A stretch of DNA of 64,000 nt from Streptomyces sp. NBC_01210. GTDB taxonomy: Bacteria > Actinomycetota > Actinomycetes > Streptomycetales > Streptomycetaceae. Shown here in pieces: positions 9,817 through 18,667 of the stretch (positions within the stretch are counted from its first letter, which is position 1; every line of letters begins with the position of its first letter). Below the pieces are notes generated by a model. That model was given only the letters and a program-made list of their open reading frames with translations, ran no database searches and had not been told where the DNA came from. The stretch lies in assembly GCF_036010325.1 (NCBI RefSeq), contig NZ_CP108549.1:124001-188000 (forward strand). Reading direction: 5' to 3'. The translations under genes and the position numbers were made by a program.

Positions 9817-10332
9817 TTACGCACGCTTCCAGTAATGATCACGCCACGTACCGCACGGCCACTGAATCACCCTTGCGCCATCTTCTTTGCTGCCGGCCTC
9901 CACGGCCAGGCATTTATTACTGTTTCGGTTTACGGCTCGATACTTGTTGGTGCCGACCGCCTCGAATCGCCAGTAATGATCAAACCAGTCACCGCAAGGC
10001 CACTGAATGACCTGCACGCCATCCTCGACACTTCCGCCTGGGACTCCAAGGCACTTATTCGTCTTCTTGTTTACCACCTTGTAGTACTGAACGTCACTAG
10101 TGAAAGCTTCCTCAAGCTTCCACTGATGGTCTTCCCAACCCCCGCATCCCCACTGGATTAGCCCCACCCCGTCCTGCGTGCTCCCGCCAGGAATCGCCAG
10201 GCACTTATTGGTTCCAGCGTTCTTGAGATAACTGAACGTCGGAGAGGCTGTTGCACTTCCTGTGAGTGCTGTGTTCACTACGACGGCGGCCATTGCAGCC
10301 GACAGTACGATCACTCTTCTCCACTCTTTCAC
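9817..10332 (-). CDS. Secreted ricin B-type lectin (beta-trefoil, three repeats)
   Basis: This is a 171-residue protein with a Sec signal (MKEWRRVIVLSAAMAAVVVN... cleaved near ATA-SPT, about residue 30) and nothing but a beta-trefoil. Three repeats are obvious: NKCLAIPGGSTQDGVGLIQW, NKCLGVPGGSVEDGVQVIQW and NKCLAVEAGSKEDGARVIQW, each followed by a C-G-W and a DH-W motif in place of the classical QxW. Conserved Asp residues and IQW aromatics are those used for sugar binding in the RICIN family, so carbohydrate binding outside the cell is likely; the ligand is unknown. No catalytic domain is present. Base composition is less GC-biased than the surroundings, like the convergent protease, so the pair probably arrived together. 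Confidence 0.88.
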   Translation of the reverse strand: MKEWRRVIVLSAAMAAVVVNTALTGSATASPTFSYLKNAGTNKCLAIPGGSTQDGVGLIQWGCGGWEDHQWKLEEAFTSDVQYYKVVNKKTNKCLGVPGGSVEDGVQVIQWPCGDWFDHYWRFEAVGTNKYRAVNRNSNKCLAVEAGSKEDGARVIQWPCGTWRDHYWKRA

Positions 10333-10516
10333 GAATTTCTCCCGTTCGGTCCGTCGAGTATGAATGATGTTGCGGCTGCCCCAAAGGTGAATCTCATTGC
10401 ATGAGAACTCACCGATCCGAGTGCATGCAGTGCTTGTTGCGAAAGAGGCCGAAAAGGTTGGGAATATGTCCGACTAGCCCCTCTTGCTTGCCAGCCCGGT
10501 CAGTGGAACCAGGGCC

Positions 10517-11000
10517 CTGCGCACGTCGAATCGCTAAAGGTGATCTCGCGGCTCTGTGATCAGGCTGGGCTGAGGGCGAGACCGCGCATGTGGGCAACGC
10601 CGCTGGTGGCTCAGAAGAAATCGTCGCCCTTCAGGCAGCAGTCCCGCAGGATCTTCCAGTTCTTCATGCGTGCGAGGGCGTGCTCCCCTCGCACGGACCC
10701 ACCGGTGGGAGGTCTTGTGTTGTTCTTTCCAGTCGGGCAGCCGGTCCTGACCGGCTTTACGCCGGTGGGGCATGCGGGCTTCGGTGCCCTGGTAGGCGCC
10801 ATCGGCAAGCGCGGTTGCGCTGCCGCAGGCATCCTTGATGCCTGCCTCGTGCCGGGTAGCGAACCCGGACAAGGGAAAACGCGCCCCGACTCCACCTGGT
10901 CAAGGGTCGGCCTGGCCCTCGGTGCACCCGGGCCGGACGGTGCCCACCGGGTGCGGCGCCGTACACGAAGTGCGGTGCCATCTCGCTGGCCGGCGCCGGT
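10517..11000 (-). pseudogene. IS5-family transposase remnant (C-terminal, frameshifted), right arm of inverted pair
   Basis: On the minus strand two overlapping frames give the C-terminal half of an IS5 transposase: LADGAYQGTEARMPHRRKAG, WKEQHKTSHRWVRAR, then HALARMKNWKILRDCCLKGD in another frame. The end (10517-10634) is the inverted partner of 8471-8579. The upstream part degenerates and is cut at about 11013 by the ISL3 element. It is not functional. Confidence 0.75.
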
Positions 11001-11013
11001 CGGCGGGTGGACG

Positions 11014-12673
11014 GGGTCTGTCCAATAAACGGCCCTGTCTCACATTCGGTGGTGGCAGAGGGTGACGCTATCCGCGAAGGATGCGGTGGCGGAGGAGCGG
11101 GAAGCCTGCCCGGCCGTACATCTTCCGCGCGATCAGCTTGGTCTTGGTGTTGACGCCCTCGGTGGGTCCGTTGCTGTGCGGGAGGGTGAGAGCGGCGATC
11201 ACAGCGTCACGGTCTCGCTCCAGCCCTCGGGTGAAGGCGTGCAGGTGCGGCAGATCGGCCGCGCGGACCTGGGCGATCCAGAGCTCGAGCGTGTCGGCAT
11301 TTCCTGGGTGCGGCTTCAGGAGCTGGGCGAAGGTCCGGATGTGGGCGGCCAGTTGGGTCACTTCGGGGCAGGCGGCGGTGAGCCGGGCGAGGAGGCCGTG
11401 ATGCTCGGCCTTGAGGTTGTCGGGCCTGGTGAGCAGCATCCGGGCGAGCCCGCTCGCGGAGATGTGGCTGCGGTCGGCGTCCGCGCGGCCTTGGTTGATG
11501 TACTTGTGAAGCCGGTTGATGCAGCCCGTGAACCCGAGGGCTTTGATCTCTTCGAAGAGGTGCAGGACGGGGACGGCGGGGTCTTCGGCCCGGCGTTTTC
11601 GCAGGTGCTCGCGGTAGGGATCGACAAGGCTGGCCCGGTACTTGGGGACGCGGAGCATCCGCTCGGGTCGGTCGGCGCGGGCGTAGCGCTTGACGGTGTT
11701 CAGGGCCAGTTGCAGGCGGCGGGCACATTCGAGCAGTCCCACGCCCGCCTCGAGGAGGTCGTGGACCTGGTGCCAGCGCTCCAGGGTGGTCTGCGCGCGG
11801 GGCCCGTCGTACAGGGGTGCGTCCAGCGCGGTGGCCCAGCAGCCGCTGTGCGCCTTGACCTCGCTCAGGGCGCCTTCGCACAGGTTGTGCCACAAATGCC
11901 AGCGATCAGCGATCTGTGTTGCCTTGGGCAGGGCGCGGCGGATGGCCTCGGCGTAGGTGACCGAGCCGTTCGCGGCACACGATCTCGACGCCCGGATGGC
12001 TCCGCAGCCACGATTCCAGGGTGTCGGCCGTACGGTCGGGCAGTACGTCGATCCGCTCATGGGTCTCGGCGTCGATCACCACGGTGGCATAGCGGTGCCG
12101 TCGGCGCAGAGCGAAATCGTCGACGCTGATCACGCGAGGCACCCGCCCGACGGTCAACGGGATGCGCATCAGGGCGCGCAGGGCAGTGTGACGCGACAAG
12201 CCCACCGCGAGTATCGCAAGCAAACGTGCCCCCGCCCGGCCTGCCAACTCTTTGACCACGGCCTTGACTTGCCTGGTCAGACGGGCTGTGCGTCGCTGGT
12301 ATCGCTCCAGCACGCCAGGCACCTGCTCGCGGAAGGTGTGGCGGCAGCCGCGCGTGGGACATACCAGGTGCCGCACCCGCACACGGACCACCACCCGCCG
12401 CCCGCCCACCGGTACGTCGGCCACGGTCCGCAGGTGAAAGCCGTGACGATCGGACGGCGCCCCGCAACCCGGACACGGCACCGGTTCCTCCGGCGTCCGT
12501 GCCCGCACCAGAATCCGCTCGGCCTCGCCGGTCACATTCTCGATGGCCAGCGGCGACAGACCCGAAAACACCACATGTACAAGCTCGTTGACATCACACA
12601 CGCCATGCCAACGCCCCATCACAACCCTCCGCCACCACCGAATGTAAGACAGGGCCGTTTATTGGACAGACCC
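11014..12673. mobile_element. ISL3-family insertion sequence
   Basis: Inverted ends of more than 40 bp, starting GGGTCTGTCCAATAAACGG, pair 11014-11056 with 12631-12673 with one mismatch. The flanking octamers at 11005-11012 and 12674-12681 agree at 6 of 8 positions (both end TGGAC), consistent with a worn 8-bp duplication. The right end abuts the terminator of the phosphodiesterase gene that starts at 15659. Confidence 0.8.
11068..12622 (-). pseudogene. ISL3-family transposase, split by a one-base frameshift
   Basis: The N-terminal frame (12622 down) has the zinc-ribbon [13 protein letters not shown] ... [10 protein letters not shown] and the first Asp in [16 protein letters not shown]. The C-terminal frame (to 11068) continues with [11 protein letters not shown] and ends NGPTEGVNTKTKLIARKMYG with the catalytic Glu. 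The frames join near 11969-11971, where the expected [12 protein letters not shown] reads through a one-base insertion. Both halves are otherwise full length, so a single recent mutation or a sequencing error would explain it. Confidence 0.85.
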
Positions 12674-12679
12674 AGCTGG

Positions 12680-12708
12680 ACGGGCCGCCGGGAAATCCGG
12701 CGGCCCGT
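12680..12708 (-). terminator. Hairpin terminator of phosphodiesterase 1
   Basis: A 12-bp perfect stem (12680-12691 with 12697-12708, ACGGGCCGCCGG) around a 5-nt loop lies 11 bp beyond the stop codon. The ISL3 element was inserted directly behind it, sparing the gene. Confidence 0.85.
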
Positions 12709-12719
12709 CAGGAGGATGA

Positions 12720-15659
12720 TTAGGGCGTCGCGATCTGGACTTGGTCGACGGTCCAGAAGGCGCTGTTGGTACCGGTGTATCGGAATTCGACCTTGACGTT
12801 GGTGGTGCCGGCGGGAAGGGCCAGCGGAATCTTCTCGACCGCATTGGTGTCCTGTGTGTAATTCTTGACCAGGACCGGAGTGTTGCCGTTGTAGGAGACG
12901 TAGACCTTGCCGGTCTGCGGTCCGTCGATGGCGTAGTGGGAGGCGAAGGACAATATTGCGGTACTGCCGCTTACGGGGAACGCGGGCGACTTCAGGGTGG
13001 AGTTGAACTGTCCGCTGCCGTGGGACTTGTCGTCCCATTCGTCGGAGTCGGCGACGGCAAAGACGTTCCGCGCCCGCACGTTGGTCTCGCGCCCCTGAGA
13101 GAGCTGGGCGTTGGTCCAGAACTCGTCGGTGGCGAAAGACCAGCCCCGCCATTCCGTCGCACCACCAGTCGGCATCGCCGAATTATCGATGGACCATCCG
13201 CTCGGTGCGGTGGTGGTCCAGCCCTTCACTGATGACGGGATGCCCTCGTCAACCGCGGAGTTCAGCGAGGGGCGCAGCGAGTCGAACGGGTCGGCGTTCG
13301 AAGGGGCGATTATGTCCGAGATGGGCTTTCCGTCCAGGTTCCACGCTGAATTGATGGTGACGCCCATATGCCGCAGGACCGTCGGCGCGATATCGACGTG
13401 CTTGATGTCATGACGGACGGTGTTCGCAGGCAGACCACCGCCCTTGGCTATGACGAACGAGTCCCGCTCCCCGGGGGAGTTGCCGCCGTGGCCGCCCGTC
13501 TGGAGCACGTGCCCGTGGTCGGAGGTGGCAATGATCAACCAGTCCTCGACACCATAGGTGTCACGCGCCTCGACGGCGTCCATCATCTGCCCGATCAAAG
13601 AATCGATGTGCTCCAGCGCCGCCTCGTACTCGGGCGTCCCGGGTCCGTGGCCCTCATGACCCACCTCGTCGAGCTCGTTGAAGTGGACGAACGCAGAGTC
13701 GGGGTTGCCGTGCTGCAAGTAGCCTGCGGCGTTGTCGGCGGTCTCGTCGTCGCCGTCCCCAACCCTTAGGTCCACGACGCTCTCGGCCCCGAAGATGTTC
13801 TCGTCGAAGAGCGGAGCCCAGTTGCCGAGAACGAGCGTGGACACGTTTGGGTTGTTCGATTCCAGCCGGGTGAGGTAGTCCGGATACTGCGCGTAGTTCT
13901 TCTGCCCGAACGCAGTATTGCTGGTGACCATGTGCTTGTCGGGCCACACGCCATGACCGATGGTCGACCAGCCCGGACCGGAAGAAGTATCCGCCATCGG
14001 CTGGGCGTAGAGGTTGGCCTGCGAGGTCAAACCACCCGCCTGGATGCTGTCCAGGTTCGGCATGTCGGCACCGGCCAGCGCACTGTATGCGGCACCGTCG
14101 ATACCAATGACCAAAGACTTGTGAGTGGTCGCGATCTGGACTTGGTCGACGGTCCAGAAGGCGCTGTTGGTACCGGTGTATCGGAACTCTACCTTGACGT
14201 TGGTGGTGCCGGCGGGAAGGGCCAGCGGAATCTTCTCGACCGCGTTGGTGTCCTGTGTGTAATCCTTGACCAGGACCGGAGTGTTGTCGTTGTAGGAGAC
14301 GTAGACCTTGCCGGTCTGCGGTCCGTCGATGGCGTAGTGGGAGGCGAAGGACAATATTGCGGTACTGCCGCTTACGGGGAACGCGGGCGACTTCAGGGTG
14401 GAGTTGAACTGTCCGCTGCTGTGGGACTTGTCGTCCCATTCGTCGGAGTCGGCGACGGCAAAGACGTTCCGCGCCCGCACATTGGTCTCGCGCCCCTGAT
14501 AGAGCTGGGCGTTGGTCCAGAACTCGTCGGTGGCGAAAGACCAGCCCCGCCATTCCGTCGCACCACCAGTCGGCATCGCCGAATTATCGATGGACCATCC
14601 GCTCGGTGCGGTGGTGGTCCAGCCCTTCACTGATGACGGGATGCCCTCGTCAACCGCGGAGTTCAGCGAGGGGCGCAGCGAGTCGAACGCGTCAGGGGTG
14701 ATGTTCGAGATGGGCTTCCCGTCCAGGTTCCAGGCCGAATTGATGGTGACGCCGGCGTGCTTCAGGACGGTGGCCGCGATGTCGGTGATCCGCACGTCAT
14801 GACGGGTCGAGCCCCCGGTCAGGCCGGTGCCCTTAGCAATGACGAAGGTCTGACGCTCCACTGGGGAGTTGTAACCGTGACCTTGATAATCCGTGGGAGG
14901 CCAGGGACTGTCGACGCCGAGTCGGTCTGGGACGTCCCGGTGACCGTGATCGGTGGTGAACATGATCAGCCAGTCCTCGTTGGCGTAGGACGGTCTCGCG
15001 GTGACCGCGTTCAGCAGCGTTCCGATGTGGGTGTCGACGTCCTCCAGGGCGTCGAGGTACTTCTGGCTGGCACCGCCGTACGAGTGCCCGGCGCCGTCCA
15101 CCTCGTCCAATTGCACGAAAGTGGAGTCCGGATTCCCGTTTGTCAGGTAGTCGGCCGCCGTGGCTGCGGTCGCCGCGTCGTCACCCTTGTCGACCCGCAG
15201 GTCAACAGCCGACCCGAACACCTGTGTCGTGATGTCGCCCCACGTGCCGACCACGAGTGTCGAGGCTTCCGGCTTCTGGCTTTCCAGTCGCGTCAGATAG
15301 TCCGGATAAGTCGAGAACTGGTTGGTATCCCAGCTCTGTCCCATGACCTTGTGCTTGTCGGGCCAGACGCCGTGGCCGATAGTCGACCAGCCAGCCCAGG
15401 ACAGGGTGTCAGCCATCGGCAGCCCTTGGAGGTTACTCGGCGCCGTCATACCAGCGGACCGAAACGCGTCAAGGTTGGGCATTACGGCATCGCCGAGCTT
15501 GTCGAATCTGGCGCCGTCGATACCGATGACGAGTGTTTTCTTCGTCAGTGTGCCGTTGGGCAAGCCGTTGTGAGCGGCGGCAGACGCAGGAGTGGAGGCG
15601 ATCATCGGGACCGTGGCGGCGGCGACGATCGCCGTCAGTGTGCAGCGCAGAAAGCGCAT
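12720..15659 (-). CDS. Secreted tandem phosphodiesterase with two catalytic and two beta-rich domains
   Basis: This 979-residue protein has a Sec signal (MRFLRCTLTAIVAAATVPMI, cleaved after ASAAA, ~28). It contains two complete copies of the layout seen once in its paralogs. Each copy has a type I phosphodiesterase/alkaline-phosphatase-superfamily domain and then a ~170-residue beta-rich module. Catalytic domain 1 starts VIGIDGARFD, has the nucleophile region GWSTIGHGVWPDKH and the metal motif FTTDHGH. Domain 2 (~519) repeats VIGIDGAAYS, GPGWSTIGHGVWPDKH and TSDHGH. The beta modules (GWSIDNS, TEWRGW, YAIDGPQTGKVYVSYN, FWTVDQVQI) are nearly identical to each other at DNA level. Expected chemistry is two-metal hydrolysis of phosphodiesters or nucleotide pyrophosphates outside the cell; the true substrate is unknown. 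ATG 15659 has GGGGAGA upstream. A T-N11-A dyad lies 159 bp upstream. Confidence 0.85.
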   Translation of the reverse strand: MRFLRCTLTAIVAAATVPMIASTPASAAAHNGLPNGTLTKKTLVIGIDGARFDKLGDAVMPNLDAFRSAGMTAPSNLQGLPMADTLSWAGWSTIGHGVWPDKHKVMGQSWDTNQFSTYPDYLTRLESQKPEASTLVVGTWGDITTQVFGSAVDLRVDKGDDAATAATAADYLTNGNPDSTFVQLDEVDGAGHSYGGASQKYLDALEDVDTHIGTLLNAVTARPSYANEDWLIMFTTDHGHRDVPDRLGVDSPWPPTDYQGHGYNSPVERQTFVIAKGTGLTGGSTRHDVRITDIAATVLKHAGVTINSAWNLDGKPISNITPDAFDSLRPSLNSAVDEGIPSSVKGWTTTAPSGWSIDNSAMPTGGATEWRGWSFATDEFWTNAQLYQGRETNVRARNVFAVADSDEWDDKSHSSGQFNSTLKSPAFPVSGSTAILSFASHYAIDGPQTGKVYVSYNDNTPVLVKDYTQDTNAVEKIPLALPAGTTNVKVEFRYTGTNSAFWTVDQVQIATTHKSLVIGIDGAAYSALAGADMPNLDSIQAGGLTSQANLYAQPMADTSSGPGWSTIGHGVWPDKHMVTSNTAFGQKNYAQYPDYLTRLESNNPNVSTLVLGNWAPLFDENIFGAESVVDLRVGDGDDETADNAAGYLQHGNPDSAFVHFNELDEVGHEGHGPGTPEYEAALEHIDSLIGQMMDAVEARDTYGVEDWLIIATSDHGHVLQTGGHGGNSPGERDSFVIAKGGGLPANTVRHDIKHVDIAPTVLRHMGVTINSAWNLDGKPISDIIAPSNADPFDSLRPSLNSAVDEGIPSSVKGWTTTAPSGWSIDNSAMPTGGATEWRGWSFATDEFWTNAQLSQGRETNVRARNVFAVADSDEWDDKSHGSGQFNSTLKSPAFPVSGSTAILSFASHYAIDGPQTGKVYVSYNGNTPVLVKNYTQDTNAVEKIPLALPAGTTNVKVEFRYTGTNSAFWTVDQVQIATP
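12727..13288. repeat. 562-bp direct repeat, copy A (C-terminal beta module)
   Basis: It is collinear without gaps with 14128-14689 (offset 1401 bp), differing at only a handful of bases. It encodes the second beta module of the tandem phosphodiesterase. Confidence 0.9.
14128..14689. repeat. 562-bp direct repeat, copy B (first beta module)
   Basis: This is the partner of 12727-13288. Recombination between the copies would delete exactly one catalytic domain plus one beta module and leave a normal single-unit enzyme. Confidence 0.9.
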
Positions 15660-15817
15660 GAGTTCTCCCCAGAGCGATGGAGGTGTGGGCAGTAAAGCTC
15701 GACGCTCGACCGGAACAGCAGGCTCGATGGGAAATCAGGATCGGGGAGAGCCTGGCCCCTGCCCATCGCACAATCAAGCATCGGGGCTCGCCTTTTCACC
15801 GCGCCCCCATTCGATAG

Positions 15818-15836
15818 GGCTATGACCACCATAGTC
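15818..15836. promoter_or_regulatory. T-N11-A dyad upstream of phosphodiesterase 1
   Basis: GGCTATG-ACCAC-CATAGTC is a 7-5-7 dyad with one mismatch. The core CTATG-N5-CATAG has the LysR-type T-N11-A form. It lies 159 bp upstream of the start at 15659 and matches the site between lysR and phnA (63018-63036). Binding by that regulator is inference. Confidence 0.55.
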
Positions 15837-16390
15837 AAAACGAATGCCCATCCCAATGCCATCATCATGTCCCGTAATACACGGAATTTTCTGCCGCCGC
15901 GCGCCATGTGACCCGACGTCAACGTGATTTGTATGCCGGAGTCCACCGGCCTCTCGAATGGCGATCACACTTACCGGTGTTCATGCTCTGCCTGCCTGGC
16001 ACCGCGACATGACCCAAGACCGAACGCCCAGGCGAACGCATCACCCAACATCGGCTCGCCGCTTGGCAAACACGCGCCAATCGCTCCTTTCCATGCCGCG
16101 GTCCAGGCCGACGACTGGCGGACCGCTCGGGCAGGCGGGTCATCACCAACGGCAGTCGTCGTGCGACTGGAGCCTTCCGGAGCGGCCACTGATCGGTGAC
16201 ATCGGGCGAAGGCAGGATGGGAGCGGGCGAGGTCGTAGCAGTCGACGGGCGGACTTGGGCCGCCTGCGGCGGGTGTTGAATGCCGGGACCGACAGGTGTC
16301 GGCGTACTCCCTTAAAGTGCTCTGGCAAGATATTCGTAGCCGGAGATCATCCCGGTGCGGGCAGTCGCCCTGTTTGCGGGGTGGGCAGCC
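15837..16390. other. Intergenic, no supported gene
   Basis: All frames here are short or have composition expected of random GC-rich DNA. I see no ribosome-site/start combination, RNA gene or terminator. It separates the divergent phosphodiesterase 1 promoter from a chain of IS remnants. Confidence 0.5.
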
Positions 16391-16398
16391 GTTAAGAG

Positions 16399-16840
16399 TG
16401 TTCTGTTGAACTGTCAGAGCTGTTACCGCACTTGGCCGGGATGCTGGTCTTCTCGGCTGATACTTCCGGGCCTTTCGCGGTGATTGAGGCTCGTACCCGC
16501 TCCTGTGTTCCAGCGGGATGCTGCGAGTGCGGTGTCCTGAGCGACTGGACTCACAGCCGCTATGTCCGGCACCTCGCCGATGCGGCGCTCGGCGGCCGGT
16601 CCGGATCGACTTGTCCGTGCGCCGTCTGTGCCGGCACCGCCACCGCCCTACGCGAAGACCAGCACGCGGTCGCCCAGGGGATCACTAGCCCCTACAACTC
16701 CGGAGTCAACGAAGGCCGCATCACCGACGTGAAGCTCCAGAAACGCATCATGGCAGGCCGCGCCGGCGTTCCACTCCTCCGACACCGAGTCGTACCGGTA
16801 GCCCACCTACGCCGCCGCTACGCGGACCAGCAAACCCACC
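16399..16840 (+). pseudogene. ISL3-family transposase remnant with internal deletion
   Basis: The N-terminal part (ELLPHLAGMLVFSADTSGPF, then CCECGVLSDWTHSRYVRHLA) is the ISL3 zinc-ribbon region. It is followed directly by the C-terminal signature VAQGITSPYNSGVNEGRITD and KLQKRIMAGRAGVPLLRHRV. The catalytic middle (~250 residues) is missing, so the piece is dead. It is a different ISL3 element from the one at 11014-12673. Confidence 0.75.
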
Positions 16841-16865
16841 CCGGGATGATCTCCGGCTACGAGAA

Positions 16866-17269
16866 TCTTGCCAGAGCCACGTTCACGTGTACGCCGACAA
16901 CAGGTCCAGTTCCCGGCATACCCGGCTCGACCCCGAAGTCGTCGCGGAGGTGGTTGATCGCCTCGTCGGCCTCGTGCGGGACTGGTCGAGCTTCTTCGCG
17001 AAGAACACCGAGGCGGCTTACAGGATCTCGTTCGCCCGCCGCAACTCGGCTATCTCCTTGCGGAGCTGGGTGAGCTCGGTTCGCTCGGTACTGATCAGCA
17101 GGCCGGGCTGGCTGGCCTGGTCGACCTCGGCTTGACGGGCCCAGTTCCGCAAGGCTTCCGTGTGGATCCCGAGGTCACGTGCCACATGAGTGACCGGCCG
17201 CCCCGACGGTCTGGACTCACAGATCGCTCGCTCACACAGTTCATCGGGGTACTTCCATTGTGCAGGCAT
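16866..17269 (-). pseudogene. IS3-family OrfA with premature stop and OrfB start fragment
   Basis: OrfA (17269 down) has the IS3 helix-turn-helix (YPDELCERAICESRPSGRPV, then LGIHTEALRNWARQAEVDQA) and leucine zipper (LTQLRKEIAELRRANEIL). A TAA at 17018-17020 sits where the family has a Lys codon before AASVFFAKKLDQSR. The overlapping OrfB start (AINHLRDDFGVEPG) is visible before the element is cut near 16866 at the ISL3 remnant. Confidence 0.75.
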
Positions 17270-17360
17270 CGGACCTGGGTTCTCCCATCCGCCAAGGCAA
17301 TCATGCCTGGCATCAGGGCCGCTACAAAATCCGGTTCAGCTCACCTCTGCCATTGAAGCT

Positions 17361-18525
17361 CTCTAGAGATCTTCAATGGCTGAGGTTACGGCGGTTGAAA
17401 GTCGAGGCCGGTCTTGGCGATGAGGCCGTCGATGAGGCCGGGTCGGTACTGCATCCGTTTGAGCCGGGTCTTCACCAGCGCGGTGAGCTGGTCGAGGCTG
17501 TGCTTGGTGAGGGTGGCCAGGGACCGTTTCAGGTGAGACCAGACGCCCTCGACCGTGTTGAACTCGGGTGCGTACGGTGGCAGCTGGTAGACGGTCAGCC
17601 ATAATCGGGCGTCGATCAGCTGCCGCATGGTGCGGCCGACGTGCGTGTTCAGATTGTCCCAGACCAGGACGATCGGGCCGCCGAGCTGCTGGTGTGCGGC
17701 GTCGAGCAGGCGGGCGTAGTCGGTCTCGGTGAAGCCCTTGCGGCGGCCTTTGGCTGGGCCGCGGTCGAGGTGGGTGCGGTAGATCAGTCGGTGCCGGTGG
17801 CCGGACTTGGTGCAGATCATTGCCGCCATGCAGACGCGTCTGGTGCCTGCGGCGGTGACCCGCACGACGGGTGTGTGGTCTCGTCGACCCCAGGTGCGGC
17901 CTTTGGGCGGCCTCAGCCCCTGGCCGGCTTCGTCCTCGACGCAGAGCCAAGCGCCCAGGTCCGCCGCCGTCTTTTTATGACGGGCCACTGCTCGCCTTCC
18001 AGGCGGCGATCTTCTCCTCGTCGCGCTCGGTGGCCTTGCGGGACGGGACCTGCACGCTCCAGCCAATGCGGTGCAGCAGCAGGTCCATCCCGGTCAGGGT
18101 GTACTCGACGCCGAACCGGCGCCGCACGACCTCGGCAATCCTCGCCAGAGTCCAGCACTTGTCGCTCCAGCCGACGGCGGCAGGGCCGGCATCCAACACC
18201 GCCTCGAGCACCCGCAGTTGACCCGCATCGAGCTTGCAGCGGGCACCACCGGGACCCTTGGAGACCAGGGCCTGCCGACCGCCCGAAGCCAACGCCCGCC
18301 GCCAGCGGTTCGCCGACATCCGGGTCACCCTGAACCGCCGGGCCACCTCCCGGTCATGGCCCCGGCCTCGATCAGATCAGCGGCCGCCAACTGGACCCGC
18401 TCACGCCGAACCCGCTCCTCAGCCGTCAGCCCTCCGCCATCGGGATACCTCATTCCTCCGGCATAGCGCCGCCCACGACAGCCGTCACTACCCCACGTAA
18501 CCCACACCCTTAAAGATCTCCAGAG
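17361..18525. mobile_element. IS630-family insertion sequence (decayed)
   Basis: Imperfect 30-bp inverted ends (17361-17390 with 18496-18525, 23 of 30 matching; both contain GAGATCTT and GGTTACG). The left end also forms a near-perfect palindrome with the flank (CCATTGAAG at 17350-17358, CTTCAATGG at 17371-17379), so that palindrome is IS-derived rather than an operator. Confidence 0.7.
17386..18453 (-). pseudogene. IS630-family transposase in three reading frames
   Basis: Frame 1 starts [20 protein letters not shown] and shifts near 18358 (one base lost after LIEAGA). Frame 2 carries [20 protein letters not shown] and the second helix-turn-helix [20 protein letters not shown], and ends near 17975. 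Frame 3 carries the DDE core: WLCVEDEAGQGLRPPKGRTW, VLVWDNLNTHVGRTM and YAPEFNTVEGVWSHLKR. The frame 2/3 junction lies at a run of A (ATAAAAAGACG), where some IS630 elements use programmed frameshifting. The frame 1/2 break has no such explanation, so I call it a pseudogene. Confidence 0.75.
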
Positions 18526-18544
18526 CCGTACAGGTCGGCGATTC

Positions 18545-18588
18545 AAAGTGACAGCCGAGAGACCGTTTGGTCTCTCGGCTGTCACTTT
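18545..18588. terminator. Strong hairpin downstream of phosphodiesterase 2
   Basis: A perfect 20-bp stem (18545-18564 with 18569-18588, AAAGTGACAGCCGAGAGACC) has a 4-nt loop. It lies about 80 bp beyond the stop of the phosphodiesterase gene. Its ends are A/T-rich in both directions, so it may act bidirectionally. Confidence 0.85.
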
Positions 18589-18667
18589 GCTCAGGGCCTT
18601 GGCCGTGGGCCGTCGAAGGCGCGTTGTGGAGGGGCTGGTCGGTCGGCGGACCTCACTGCGCCTGCCG

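Noticed and set aside
11062..12129. 355-codon plus-strand frame inside the ISL3 element
   Set aside because: The minus strand encodes recognisable ISL3 transposase over the same span, and the plus-strand frame has no domain and biased composition.
13354..14633. Plus-strand frames within the tandem phosphodiesterase gene that repeat the same protein sequence twice
   Set aside because: They are shadows of the 562-bp direct repeat; the minus strand has the catalytic motifs.
17350..17379. 30-bp near-perfect palindrome around CTCTAGAG, considered as an operator
   Set aside because: It coincides with the left terminal repeat of the IS630 element and is explained by the element end plus its flank.
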